In this document: positions 36,841-49,260 of the stretch, in pieces | How the letters are laid out: each line of letters starts with the position of its first letter | How positions within the stretch are numbered: the first letter of the stretch is position 1 | Origin: Cannabis sativa | Lineage: Eukaryota > Streptophyta > Magnoliopsida > Rosales > Cannabaceae | Assembly: GCF_029168945.1 (NCBI RefSeq) | Contig: NC_083606.1 | Location: forward strand, 18,936,041-19,000,040 | Direction of reading: 5' to 3' | DNA length: 64,000 bases | Notes under the pieces: generated by a model | Told to the model about the DNA's origin: nothing | Databases searched by the model: none | Seen by the model: the letters and a program-made list of their open reading frames with translations, nothing else | Translations under genes and position numbers: made by a program

Positions 36841-37075
36841 CTTTTGGGGAACACAGCCCAGGAGGCTGCACGTGCAGCCCAGGAAGGCTGCACGTAGCCT
36901 CCTACGCGCGCGGACAAAGGGAGCTGTAGGGTGGGACGCCGAGTTTTCTCGGCAGGTGCAGCATCTCCTCGGGCGGATGTGCAGGGTGCACACGGGCGTG
37001 AGGCTCGTCACACGCGTGCGCAAGGGGGGCTGATCCGAGTGCCTGGTGCTCACGATTGAGCACCCATGCATTCCC
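36841..37075. other. GC-rich island in copia copy B
   Basis: About 235 bases of high GC in otherwise AT-rich DNA. It contains the perfect 16-base palindrome GGCTGCACGTGCAGCC at 36864-36879, a second GGCTGCACGT at 36886-36895, and many CGCG/ACGCGTG words. Copy A at the equivalent place (about 11635-11680) has a different, less GC-rich segment. Open frames on the minus strand across it have no recognisable domain. Confidence 0.7.
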
Positions 37076-37338
37076 GAAATCCCGATTTTCCAAAATTCAT
37101 AACTTTTTCAATTTTTATCGGAATCGAGTTCCGTAAAAAACAAAATTGCTTAATTTTTCACAAGGAATCCAAATAAAATATTTTCAAAATTTGAAAAAAT
37201 ATTTTTCATGGAAAATGAAACTGTACAACATCAACATTCATCAAACAACACATAAACCAACATGAAACCATCCAAATCAACACAGAAACATGCAATCATC
37301 GTTTTAATTCATATTACATGAAAGTAAATCATTACCAT

Positions 37339-37351
37339 GGCTCTGATACTA
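37339..37351 (-). other. Primer binding site of copia copy B
   Basis: The minus strand reads TAGTATCAGAGCC directly inside the LTR that ends at 37354. It matches the tRNA-iMet-complementary TGGTATCAGAGCC with one change. Confidence 0.8.
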
Positions 37352-37353
37352 GT

Positions 37354-39265
37354 TGTTGGAAATTATTTTACCAGGATCTAGATTTACTAACAAGTATGTT
37401 GGATTAACAACCTACTATGAATTCTAAAACAATGAAAATAAACACATATAAAGTTAGAAAACCTTACAGTGGATGCAGCGGAATAATATGACTCCTTCCG
37501 TTCAGATCTCTAGCCCTTGATTCCTTTCTGTAGCAGAGCATCACCAAGATCTGAACCTGAATCTTCTTTTGTCCTTCTTTGATGTAGAATTTCCATAGTC
37601 TTACATACTATGATTGAGATACCACTTGATGTGTGTGGGCACTACTCATCTCACAAGGATTTCGAAATTTTCTCTCATTTTCTCTCTTGAATTTCGTGGC
37701 TTATGGCTTCATAGAAGAGAAGAGAACAAGGTTGCTTTATATAGGGAAAAGGGAGAGCACAACTTTCCAAATAAACAGTTTCCTCTTTTACTGTGTAATT
37801 GATTAACTGCCTTATTTAGTGTGATCCACCACTTTCCTATTATAGCTAGGCTTTGATTAGGAATTACATGGAAATTAAAATTGAAAATAATAATTGGGAA
37901 ACACACAAAGAGGTGCCGGCCATAGGGTGAAATGGGCCTCACTTGGATTTTACAGTTTCCTCAATTTTATTTCTATTTCTCCAAAAATGCCATTTTTCCA
38001 ATTCTAATCATTTAAATGCCAAAACTAATTATTTAATAACTAAAATAGATTATTAAATAATATTGTCATTTAAAATAATTATTAATTAGACATACAAAGT
38101 CTCTCAATTAATAATTAAACCTAGAAACCCTTTTCTTTACAATTTCATCCTTAAACTGTGAGAATTCATAAAGTAGACATAGTCTAACTTTTAGAATTAT
38201 AATTGATTAATTAAAATCAATTAACTAAGTCTTACAAGCAGTATGGTCTCAACTAGTATGGGGACCATGGGTCTACATAACCGAGCTTCCAATAAGTCGA
38301 ACCGAATTTACCAAGTAAATTCCCTAACTTATTAATTCCTCATTGAATCCACACTTAGAACTTGGAATTGCACTCTCAGTCATATAGAAACGCTTTATAT
38401 GTTCCACGATATAGACACGTCATTAGTTATCCATTGTTATAACCCTAATGTGATCAATGATCCTCTATATAGATGATTTACACTGTACAGGGATTAAATT
38501 ACCGTAACACCCTACAATGTATTTTATCCTTAAAACACTTAACCCGGTATAAATGATATTTCACCTAAGTGAAATGAGATCTCCACCATTTATCTTCGTT
38601 TGGTTAAGCTCGAAGGAAATCATCCTTTACTTCTATTTGCCAGATAGAAGCTATAGATTCCTTATTTATGTTAGCGCTCCCACTCAATTGCACTACCGTG
38701 TTCCCAAAATATAAGTATCACCCTAACCCAAAAGTAGGCTTAACTTAACAAATCAAAGAACACGAATAACACTCTTGAGATTGAACCTAACCATATCAGG
38801 ATTTCGATCATGTGATCTAGGATCAACAGGTGATATTGAATTGAATAGATATTACGGTAAATTTTAACATATCTAATCAAAGTTCAATATCGGTCCCTTC
38901 CGATGTATACTCCATACATCCGATATTGGTAAACTTTGCCAATGTCCTGGAAAGGACATAACACTTTTCCAAGGTGTAAGAATACCTATCGCTGATTATA
39001 CCATGTCAGTCTAAATCCAGTGTTCTGACAAATCAGGGAATAAACTTTTGAACATACAATAAAGATTATATTCCACTGTGTTGACAACACTATAATCTTT
39101 AACAAACTCATATGTTCTGGACTTAAAAAGAATTCATACATTATATACATATAATCATGAAATAAATCATGTGAACCATGCAACATAAAATGTTATTTCT
39201 GATCTTTATTAATAAGTAAATCTGATTATATGAAATGAGTTTTCTGTAGGGCATAAAACCCAACA
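37354..39265 (-). repeat. 5' LTR of copia copy B
   Basis: 1912 bases. The promoter-side TATA (TATATAAAG on the minus strand) lies at about 37734-37742. The outer end reads CTGTAGGGC in place of the usual TTTAGGGC, a small change limited to this LTR. Confidence 0.92.
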
Positions 39266-39293
39266 ACAAGAACTTTCCAATCTCAAGTGTGAC

Positions 39294-40820
39294 TAGGCAT
39301 GGCAAAAAGATCCATTCATTCGGATCGGATCAGTGATCCGATCCGACGGATCATTACTGATCCGAAACATTCGGATAGTTATTGGATCTTGGATCAGATC
39401 CGACCCGCCCCGCTTAATTTTTTGACGGATCGGATCTGACCCGACCCGTTTTAAATATATATTTTTTTTTAAAAAAAAAGTTTACTTTTTAATATATTTT
39501 TTTAAGGTGTAAGGCCAGTGGAATACCATTAGACATATATGATCTGCCCATAGATCACACTATATCTTATTATTTTAATTAATTACTCTCTTAATTTAAT
39601 TCTTATATATATATGCGTACATATATATATATAAAATAAAAATATATATGCATACTGACCACTCTATATTTTAATTATTTGATTATAATAATTATTATTA
39701 TTTGCAAAATTCCCTATAATAAGAAAATAATGTAATAAATGTTATACACAATAGATCGATTTATGTATAGGCACTGTTAAATATATTTATCTGTACAATA
39801 ATTTACACTTTTATATTATATCACTTTTATATATGTATGCAACAATAATTTACATTTAATATGAACATATTATTAATTAATAAGAATAATATTTAATTTT
39901 TGTTTATCAAATAAAAATACTAATTAATTAAATATTATAATAATGAGTAATTAATACTATTATTTGACTCTTAAATATTTAATTATTTAAGGGGCATTTG
40001 CTAATATTTTATTTTATTTTATTTTTTAATCATAAAAATAACAGTAATTTTTTGTTTTTAAAAAATATGTGTGTTCTATAACCATTTTTGTTTTTTTTTT
40101 TTAATTTTAAAAATTGATAAGAAAAATATCACTACAAAAAAATCTTATTTTTAATCACAACAAAATTTGTGACAAAGGTAAAAAGTTATAACTAATTATA
40201 AATCATCATTCTTATGTTGTGACTAAAATAGGTCCATCACTAAAAGTATTAGTTACAAAAATTACAATTTGTTGTGTCTCAGTATAAAAAATCTTACTTT
40301 TATTATTAACATATTTATTTTTTTGTAGGAGCCGTACAAAGTAAATCTTGAAGATTAGAAGAACAGCATATAAAAAGTTTATAGTTAATTTCATGTATTT
40401 TTTTAGAGGAAATTTATTTCATGTAATCATCATACTATATTATTATTGATAATTATATTAGTGGAATTTCTAAAATTTGTTAAATTAATTTTTCAATAGT
40501 AAAATTACATTTTTATGTGATAAGAATTTGATATATTTTTTTTCTTGATTTTGACAAATAAAATAAAAATATATAAGAAAAAAATGATGCATTATTAGTT
40601 CTTAAACAAATAAATTTTGGAAAAAAAAATATAAATTTAGATATAAAATAATTTTTTTTTTTTAAAAAAAAAAGGTTGGGTCGGATCAGATCCGATCCGT
40701 ATAAGGCGGGTCGGATCACATCCGATCCGAGTATCTGATCATACGGGGTGGGGCGGGGCAGATCCGTATATGATCTGGATCAGGTCGGATCAGATCCGAC
40801 CTGCCCCATTGACATTCCTA
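39294..40820. mobile_element. Non-autonomous hAT element with GATCCGATCC-rich ends
   Basis: 1527 bases flanked by a perfect 8-base target duplication AGTGTGAC (39286-39293 and 40821-40828). Terminal inverted repeats are TAGGCATGGCAA and TAGGAATGTCAA (10 of 12 match). Both subterminal regions (39320-39445 and 40676-40805) are packed with GGATC/GATCCGA words in both orientations, typical transposase-binding arrays of hAT elements. The middle is AT-rich and codes for nothing recognisable, so it depends on an outside transposase. It interrupts the plant-transposon-protein pseudogene. Confidence 0.9.
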
Positions 40821-41931
40821 AGTGTGACTGAGGACAAATGGGAATTAGGAAACCAATTGTACAAAGCAACCCGATGAAGAACCCTATAGAATGGAGTTAG
40901 ATGAGTAGCTAAAATTTCTTGCTTTTCTCATAGATAGTCATCCCTGCAAGTTAGCACTCTACCCATCATAGTTTGATCTGGATTGAACTGTTTTCCATAT
41001 GTTGGATTTTTGATCAACTCAACCTTCAAAATGCCTGAAATAGTAGATTGACCAAAAGGAATACGAGTACCCCTGACAAATGCACTCACACAACATGGAT
41101 GACCCTCAGCAATAACAGTTCTATCTAGATTGGCATAGAATTCACGAACTAAAATGGGATGAGGTGCAGACAACTTAGAGACAGCGTGAGCCCATTTCCT
41201 AATTTTTAAAAATTCATGCACGTCAGGATAGTCATCTAAAATCACTATTTATTCGAACCATAGCTCACGACTACTAAACCATCGTTGGTACACAAATGCT
41301 TTGGAGGCATCAACAAAGCATTGAACAGAGGATGGGTTGACATTTGAGATAGGGGCTTTTGGAGGTTTTGTCTTTTTGGAGCCTTTGGACACTGTGTTGG
41401 AGAAGAGTTTGTAGTGGGGACAGGAATAGACTTTGTCTTGGACTTTTTGACAGGTGGTTGATAAGTGGTATCACGCGATGATTTTCTTTTTGGCTGAACC
41501 CTTTCTTGGTTTTGGGAAGGTATAAAAACCTTAGATGGAGGACGAGGTGGTCCTATGGGGTTCGATTTAGGCAACGACGAAGGCTAGGCAAGGGACACAG
41601 GAGACTTTAAACTCGAAGAGGAACGAGTGACTCTCTTTGAAATAGACTGAGTGTGTGACGATGAAGAAGAAGCCATTTTAGAAAGGGGAGAGCTCTTACC
41701 TTGAAATGTGTGAGGCTTTTGAGTGAGTGGAGACAATGGAGGAGACGAAGACAACAATGGACTTGGAAAGCAAGTAGAATCATCAAACTCCAACTGGTAA
41801 GGGATAATGGCACGACATGGATTGGCCATACTAGTCACGACTGCAGGTTTGACTGCAGGTTCGACAGGAGGTATTGATGGTGGAATGAGAATGCCTTTAG
41901 GGGACACCACCATGGGAGAAATATTCTCCAT

Positions 41932-42522
41932 TATAGATAGAGAGATTTGAGGACTACAATGATTAGGGTTTCTTGAGAGTAAAGTGAAAGAGCCTATTCA
42001 CTTTTCTTAGGCCGTAAGTAGAGTATACCTTTGACAAAGTTTGACCATGAAAAGGAAAAAATGATATTTATTAAAAAAATTTAACATTGCTAAATCAGAT
42101 ATACACGACCAAATAGACTAATTTTCACCACACGTTTTGGCAGAAAAACTGAAATAAAACATAGACCTTTGGTATTGTGAGCATAATGAACTAACAACTA
42201 CAAATATGCCAGCAATATAGACCAACAGCCCAAACTTGTCAACAGAGATAAGAAATAGACTCTTAGAGATACTCAAGAGCTTTTAGTAAAAATATGAAAG
42301 TCAACAACTGGACAATAACGAGAATGAAGCCACTGAGCACAAAAAAAAAAATGCAAAACATGAGCAACAAAATTTTTGAATTATATAAGCACACCAAACT
42401 CCAATGACAAACCAAACAACACAAGACCTTGTCCATAAGTGTGTGTAAAGTGTCCTCATGTGGTTTAGGAAGAGAAAAGATCTTCTAGACCACTCCCTCA
42501 AATAAGCACAAACTATTGTGTT
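41932..42522 (-). other. Leader between primer site and first frame of the plant-transposon-protein element
   Basis: On the minus strand this lies between the primer binding site and the ATG at 41931. It is AT-rich with a poly-T/A run near 42341-42350. The frame at 42501-42301 has no recognisable domain. I see no gag or pol signature. Confidence 0.5.
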
Positions 42523-42537
42523 AGCTCTGATACCAAA
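42523..42537 (-). other. Primer binding site, minus strand
   Basis: The minus strand reads TTTGGTATCAGAGCT immediately after the LTR piece 42538-42666. This is the tRNA-iMet-type primer site and marks 42538 as the inner edge of a 5' LTR whose internal region runs leftward. Confidence 0.8.
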
Positions 42538-42666
42538 TGAAAGAACAACTTATCCAAATTTCATGATTCAAGTTACCGAGTTGTTCAAGATTAGATTGAT
42601 TAATTTCAACTTAAACATTCAAGAATCGGATTGAAGAGTAAGCAGTAAAGAACACAATGACTTACA
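42538..42666 (-). repeat. Truncated LTR related to the solo LTR at 27273
   Basis: 129 bases match 27273-27401 with few differences and the same length. It stops at CTTACA, beyond which the DNA is a different element reading the other way. It is the 3' terminal part of a 5' LTR on the minus strand. Confidence 0.82.
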
Positions 42667-43190
42667 GGTGGTATCAGAGCCAAATCTCAAAATTAGCCAT
42701 GTGAATGTATCCCCGGACTGCCAAATAAAAAAGAAGGTGAAGCTTGCTGCTAGAGCCGTCAGAGGTTTAGATCTGCTTCGAAGGGATTTCAAATCTTGCT
42801 GGTGAAGGAATTCATCTAGCTTACTCAAGGGGATCTTGAGTGGTTGAATCGAGGGATTCTTGTATTCGAAGGGATTTCGAATCTAGTTGGTGAAGGGATT
42901 CATCTAGCTTACTCAAGGAGATCTTGAGTGTTGGAATCGAGGGATTCATGTTTAGATCTGTAATCATCTGAGGGGAGGTAAATTGGTCCTTAGTTTGAGG
43001 GGATGATTTTTTGGTGTACATCCAAAGTCCCACATTGGCTAGAAATGGGAAGAATCTTGGGTATATAAGGATGAACACTATCTCCATGAGGCCTTTTGGG
43101 AAGGTGCCCAAAAATAAATTCGTGAGGCTTGGCCCAAAGCGGACAATATCATACCAATGGAGAAATAGTTAGTGTCCGACGGTCCTTACA
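42667..43190 (+). mobile_element. TRIM-like short LTR element, 5' LTR missing
   Basis: A primer site TGGTATCAGAGCC at 42669-42681 is followed by a 320-base internal region without genes, a purine tract GAGGGGA, and a 187-base LTR at 43004-43190. The LTR begins TGATTTTTTGG and ends GGTCCTTACA, and contains TATATAAGG at about 43061-43069 and the GCCCAAAGCGGACAATATC phrase. The internal region holds two tandem diverged copies of an about 80-base unit (TTCGAAGGGATTTC... at about 42776 and 42866). Small size and no coding capacity fit a terminal-repeat retrotransposon in miniature. Its 5' LTR is replaced by the piece at 42538-42666. Confidence 0.75.
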
Positions 43191-43981
<791 letters not shown>

Positions 43982-44547
43982 ACTAGTGCTCTAGGGTTTC
44001 AAGAGTTAAAACTCAGAACATAGGACTTAGGTTTATAGCCTAGCCTAATGCTCTTTATATATGTGAGAGCTTATAAAAGGTCTAATTCAAAATAAGCTAA
44101 TATCTCTTAAAATGAGGAGATATTACCTCTTCTTCTCACATTTAATTATACAAAAATAACCACTTAATTGCTCCTAATGAATAGGTAGATATTTGAAGTT
44201 CAACCCCTATTTTTTATGGGTTGTTGGAATGGTTTCGCAGCTTAGAGTGAGTCGTGCTTCGTCCAAGGTGACGGTTCCAAGTACACCAATGGTACGGATT
44301 TCTTTTTGGTTGTTATTACAAAAGCTGGCTAGCCTACCCTTTGCTTAGGTCTGGCCGGCACACACTTTTCCTTGGCTGGCCAAGGGTGGTCTAGATAGAC
44401 CCTCTTAGTTGGCCATTTTAATGTATCTTTATTCTGCTTGAGCATTTAGACTCTTCGTCAATTGATAAGTTGTGCATAGTGACTTGGTTCACCTATTGAC
44501 ATACTGTACTCCACGTGGCATCAATCTTGCCTACATGGACATGTCAC

Positions 44548-46431
44548 TGTTGGGTTTTATGCCCTAAATAAAACTTATTTCAATATAATCAGATTTACTT
44601 ATTAATATAGATCAGAAATAACATTTAATGTTGCATGGTTCACATGATTTATTTCATGATTATATGTACATAATGTAGAAATTCATCTGAAACCCTTTTC
44701 ACATACTTGATCCTGTTTATTGTGCCGTCAACACATTGGAAAGTAAACATGACTATGTGAATAAAGTTTCCTAGATTTATCAGACACAGGGTTTTACTGA
44801 TATGATAATCTACAACAAGAGTTTACTTGTATTTGGAGAAATACTATGTTCTTTCCAGAACATTGGTTAAAGTAAAGCTCAGGTTGGATGCATGGAGTAT
44901 GCATCGGAAGGGACCGATATTGAACTTTGACTTAGATTTAATTAAACTTACCGTAAAATCTATTCAAGTCAATATCGCCAAGTTGATCCTAGATCAAATG
45001 TTCTTAATCCTGTTATGATTAGGCTCAATCTTGAAAGGCTATTCGTGTTCTTTGATTTGTTAGTTAAGCCTACTTTTAGGTCAGGGTGATACGTACTTTT
45101 TGGGAACACGGTAGTGCAATTGAGTGGGAGCGCTAGCATAAACATGGAATCTATAGCTTCTATCTGGCGAATAGTAAGCAAAGGATGATCTCCTTTGAGC
45201 TTGACCAAACGAACATAAATGGTGGAGTACTCATTTCACATAAGCTGAAATATCATTTATACGGGGTCAAGTGTTTTAAGGAATAAATACATTGTAGGGT
45301 GTAACGGTAATCTAATCCATTTACAGTGTAGATCATTCATATAGAGGATCATTGATCACATTAGGATTATAACAATGGATAACTAATGATGTGTCTATAT
45401 GGTGGAACATATAGAGCATTCTATATACTGAGAGTGCAATTCTAAGTTCTATGCGTGGATTCAACGAAGAATTAATAAGTTAGTGAATTTTAGTGCTAAA
45501 TTCTTGATCTACTTATTGGAAGCTCGGTTATATAGACCCATGGTCCCCCCACTAGTTGAGATAATATTGCTTGTAAGACTCATGTAATTGGTTTTGATTA
45601 ATCAATTATAATTCTCAATTTAGACTATGTCTATTTGTGAATTTTTCACTAAGTAAGGGCGAAATTGTAAAGAAAGAGTTTATAGGGGCATATTTGTTAA
45701 TTATGATACTTTGTATGGTTCAATTAATAAATATGATAAATGACAATATTATTTAATAATTATTTATAGTTATTAAATAGTTAGAATTGGCATTTAAATG
45801 TTTGAATTAGGAAATTGGCATTTTTGAGAAAATCAGATACAAAAGGTGTTAAAATTGCAAAATTGCAAAAAAACAAGGCCCAATCCACTAAGTGTATGGC
45901 CGGCCACCTTTGTAGCTATTTTAAGTTGATTTTTTCATTATTTTAATGCCATATAATTCAAATCTAACCCTAGTGGAATGCTATAAATAGATAGTGAAGG
46001 CTTCAGGAAAAACACTTCTTCTGATTCAGAAAACCTGAGCTTTCTCTCTCCCTATCTTTAGCTGCCACTTCTTCTTTCTCTTTCCTCTTGAATTTCGAAA
46101 TCCTTAGTGTATGAGTAGTGCCCACACACATCAAGCAATACCTCAATCATAGTGAGGAAGATCGTGAAGAAAGATTTTCAGCAAGAAGGAGATTCAGCAT
46201 CAAAGATTCAGAGAAAGAGATCCAGGTTCAGATATTGATAATGCTCTGCTACAGAAAGGAATCAAGGGCTAGATATCTGAACGGAAGGAGTCATTATATT
46301 CCGCTGCACCCAATGTAAGGTTTCTTTAACTTTATATGTGTTTAATTTATCGTTTTAGAAAGTTCATATTTAGGATGTTAATAAACATACTTGTGAGTAG
46401 ATCTAAGATCCTGGTAAAATAATTTCCAACA
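44548..46431 (+). mobile_element. Solo LTR of the copia copy A family
   Basis: 1884 bases from TGTTGGGTTTTATGCCC to TTCCAACA with a perfect target duplication GTCAC (44543-44547 and 46432-46436). It is closest to copy A's LTR, with a small replaced patch near 45840-45930. TATAAATA lies at about 45983-45990. Confidence 0.94.
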
Positions 46432-46741
46432 GTCACGTCATGTGGTAAAAATTGGGATAACATTTGCCCTCCAAGTCCCTTTGACTATTGAAGTCTCAAT
46501 TAGATAGCTTATGGCCAGCCAGATACTTGGCCTCTTATATGACCCGCCTCATGACAAAGAATAGATTTTTGCCAATCATTTCAATTTTTTTTCTCCACAT
46601 GTTCCCACTTAGGCACTATTAATCTTCTGCATGGCCATTTTGTAGGCAGTTTAACTACCCACTAAATTTTCAGAGGGAAGAGCATGTAAGAACCTATATA
46701 AGGTTCATTTTGGCCACCCTTCATTTCCACAGTGGCTATTT

Positions 46742-46755
46742 CCTCTCTCTCTCTC

Positions 46756-46801
<46 letters not shown>
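46742..46801. repeat. (CT)n microsatellite in the leader region
   Basis: About 30 CT units with one CACT interruption near 46758, about 50 bases after a TATA-like box. It could act as a pyrimidine-rich leader of the LTR transcript. Confidence 0.9.
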
Positions 46802-47170
46802 AATTCCTCTTGAGAAAAAGGAAAAAGAAGACTCCTCATCTTCTCTTGCAACCAGATGCCCCTAAGGTCTCCAACTCTTGAGATTTTCAATTCGTTTCGA
46901 TAATCCAAGCTCCAGAAGCATCCTATGTGGACTTCATTAGTAGTTAAGCTTTAAAATCCCATTTCCATTTGTTTTCTTGAATCTACCATTGTTGTTATAT
47001 TTTTTATTCTCACGTTAGATTGTAATCTTTTTTGCATTATGATTCACATGATATCTTTAGGATACATAATGTATTATTTCCTAATGAAAAAGATTCGATT
47101 TTGAGCTTCGTTTTGATTCTTGCTCTTTGAGTCACGAAGAACACAAAGAACACATTAAAGTTTCTGAAAA

Positions 47171-47697
47171 AATATATTTTTCGATCCATAGAACACCTTG
47201 GTCAGCCTATGGGGTCTGCTTGTGACCCTAGCTAGCACATGGTACCATTTTGGGGAGCTGGGCAGTTTTGGGCTTCAGCCTGGAACCCTGGTCAGTTCTT
47301 TCTTTGATCAGGGACCCTGGCCAGCACATGCTAATCCCTTGGGACCCTGGCCGACACACAACTTAAATCCTAAGGTAATGGCAAGTTTTTGATCATCTTT
47401 TGACTCTAGCAAGGACTTTACGATGGCCTTATAATCTTGTTCAACCCTCGTCCAGTACTTGGTTCCCTTAGGACTTTTGTATGGAACTTCTTAGGGTGAT
47501 TTTATCTTATTCAATTAACAACTTAAGACTCAATTTCCATCTATGTTCTTGCACTTGGAACTCGTACTCTGCTAATTTTCAACTTTTTAAAATAGAACTT
47601 CCAGGCTAGTATCTTTAGGTTTAGTTAACCACTATTTCATCTAAATCTTGTCACTTTGTCTAGTTGCTCACCTTCCCTTGTCTTTTATATGTAGATG
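47171..47697. other. Internal region before the Athila-like gag
   Basis: A degenerate unit around GGACCCTGGCCAGCACATG repeats three or four times at about 47220-47360. An open frame covers part of it but has no known domain. Confidence 0.4.
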
Positions 47698-48863
47698 AAT
47701 CTACGTGACTTTGGGGAGGGGAAAATCGAATAGACGAAGATTTTCTCAGTCTTTCTTTCAAGGCCACCATCCAGCTGGTTCTTCGAGTAGTTCCTCGAGT
47801 GATCTTGAGGTTAGCAGTGCTTCCACAGAGCCTAAAGTCCAGCATCACTGCTATTCGAAGCGAATAGGCAATGAATTTTACTGGAGATTCGTTTGGGAGT
47901 TGAACCAAGAGTGGAGGCCATTACTCCCTAGTTCATGGACCTATGTTGTTTAAGAAGGAGTACCCGATACATTGCCCACTAGTCGGGAAACTTCACTAGC
48001 TAGAGATCTCCCTGCCATAGAGATTGTGGATACTGTTACTAGACACTCTGAGTTTGTAATGGCAAGGACCAAATAGACATGCCATAAGGCACCCCCTCAC
48101 GACCCTCACATCGTTGAGCTAATGATAAGAGGCTGGATTAGTATTGTTGAGGAGGCAGAATAGCCTCAAAATGTTCAGCCAAGGGTCAGCCAGGTTAAGG
48201 AACTGATGGTCGAGCTAACTGTGGCTAGTCAAGAAGAAGATGCTTCGACTGGGACAAATAGTGCATCTGAAGTCAAAAAGGTTGTACCCGTTGGGAGGCG
48301 GTAAAAGACTTGTACCGTATTTTGAATAACCCTTTGGGTTCTTATGATGAGGCTGGGAGGCCTTTGAATGCTCTTGGTTGCCCGTCAAAGGTCAAGATAG
48401 ACCATGTCTTGGAGGAGGCTCCCAAGCCTTGGATTCTTGAGCTGGGGAAGAAGTGAAGATGGATATCCCTTCCATCATCGCTGCCGACCGAGATAATTGA
48501 TGAGATCAGTAGTGGATAACTCATGAGAGGAGTCTACTATGACAAGCCTACTAGGGACCCATTGGCACACAACTTAGCATTTAAGTTAAGGAGTGGTAAA
48601 CAAATCGAGCAACCTGTGTTACAACAAAAAGAGGGTTAAAGTAAAGATGTACCTAAAAAATTTGGTACAATTGAAGAAGAGCTAACTGAAGATAGTAAAA
48701 ACTTAAGAGTCCACCTATTATGTTTGATTAGCATGTGCATGTGCCATATCCTCAAAGGCTTAGGAAAACTACACTTGATAGACATTTTTCTAAGTTTTCG
48801 GAGGTGTTTAAAAAGCAACATATCAACACTCCCTTTGCTGAAGCCTTGGAACAAATGCCCTAC
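47698..48863 (+). pseudogene. Athila-like Ty3 gag/linker fragment
   Basis: From the ATG at 47697-47699 the reading is broken by stops, with a Ser-rich N-terminal part. Near 48586 the translation gives LRSGKQIEQP, and at about 48741-48862 PYPQRLRKTTLDRHFSKFSE, HINTPFAEALEQMP. Both are signature segments of the Athila gag-protease linker (LRSGK ... PFPQRL ... PFxEALEQMP). It is cut off at 48864 by a Tekay-type LTR piece, so protease and the rest of pol are absent. Confidence 0.65.
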
Positions 48864-49223
48864 TGTAACACCCTAATAGCTAGGGCACGTTATGGTGTTT
48901 TTCTTAATTATTGTGCTAACTTTTGTTAATTAAATGGTTTCAACATATAAAGTATATTTAATAATTTTTTTGAGATAATTACAACTTTACTAAACAAAAC
49001 CACTTTTATAAAATATTACAATCTAGAATCCTGAAATCTAGTTACGAAACACATATGTAATATAAAGTATCAAAAGTTGTCATCTAACGACTTAACCAAA
49101 AAGATGTTAGTGTTGTCTCGAAGTTTGCAAATCTCTAGGCTTAGACTACTGGATATGTACAATCTTCACCAAGCTCATCTCTCACTGCGATTCAACCTTG
49201 GCTTTGCCTTTTTCTACACATAA

Positions 49224-49260
<37 letters not shown>

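Larger units (their letters stand above)
29237..39265 (-). mobile_element. Complete Ty1/copia element (copy B), minus strand
   Basis: LTRs at 29237-31148 and 37354-39265 are both 1912 bases and differ at roughly 25-30 sites by eye. A perfect target duplication ACAAG flanks it (29232-29236 and 39266-39270). On the minus strand the primer site TAGTATCAGAGCC lies beside the right-hand LTR, and the purine tract (GTGCAAGTCGGAG) beside the left-hand LTR. The internal organisation equals copy A: AT-rich ORF-free block at about 34250-37350, three repeated motifs at about 33480-33990, and decayed pol at about 31200-33100. LTR divergence is higher than in copy A, so B is the older insertion. Confidence 0.92.
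29057..41931 (-). pseudogene. 'Putative plant transposon protein' gene, split by copia copy B and a hAT element
   Basis: The gene reads leftward in pieces: 41931-41245 (one frame with a stop at about 41583; Pro/Ser/Lys-rich, low complexity), a frame change, then 41245 to about 40829, then 39293-39266, then 29236 to about 29100. The 41245-40928 piece has the conserved LVREFYANLDR and FVRGTRIPFG motifs of the Transposase_32-type 'putative plant transposon protein' domain. Beyond the two insertions come LLYAVGTHVSIDLP and KLPFPSLI, the usual C-terminal motifs of that family. The role of this family is unknown; it is often carried inside retroelements. The order of pieces across both insertions strongly supports a single ancestral gene. 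Confidence 0.68.

Noticed and set aside
36763..37093. Minus-strand open frames across the GC-rich island in copia copy B
   Set aside because: Long frames are expected by chance in GC-rich DNA, and neither shows a domain or any copia gag or pol motif.
42667..42681. tRNA gene fragments at the TGGTATCAGAGCC sites
   Set aside because: These short matches are retroelement primer binding sites beside LTRs; no cloverleaf surrounds any of them.
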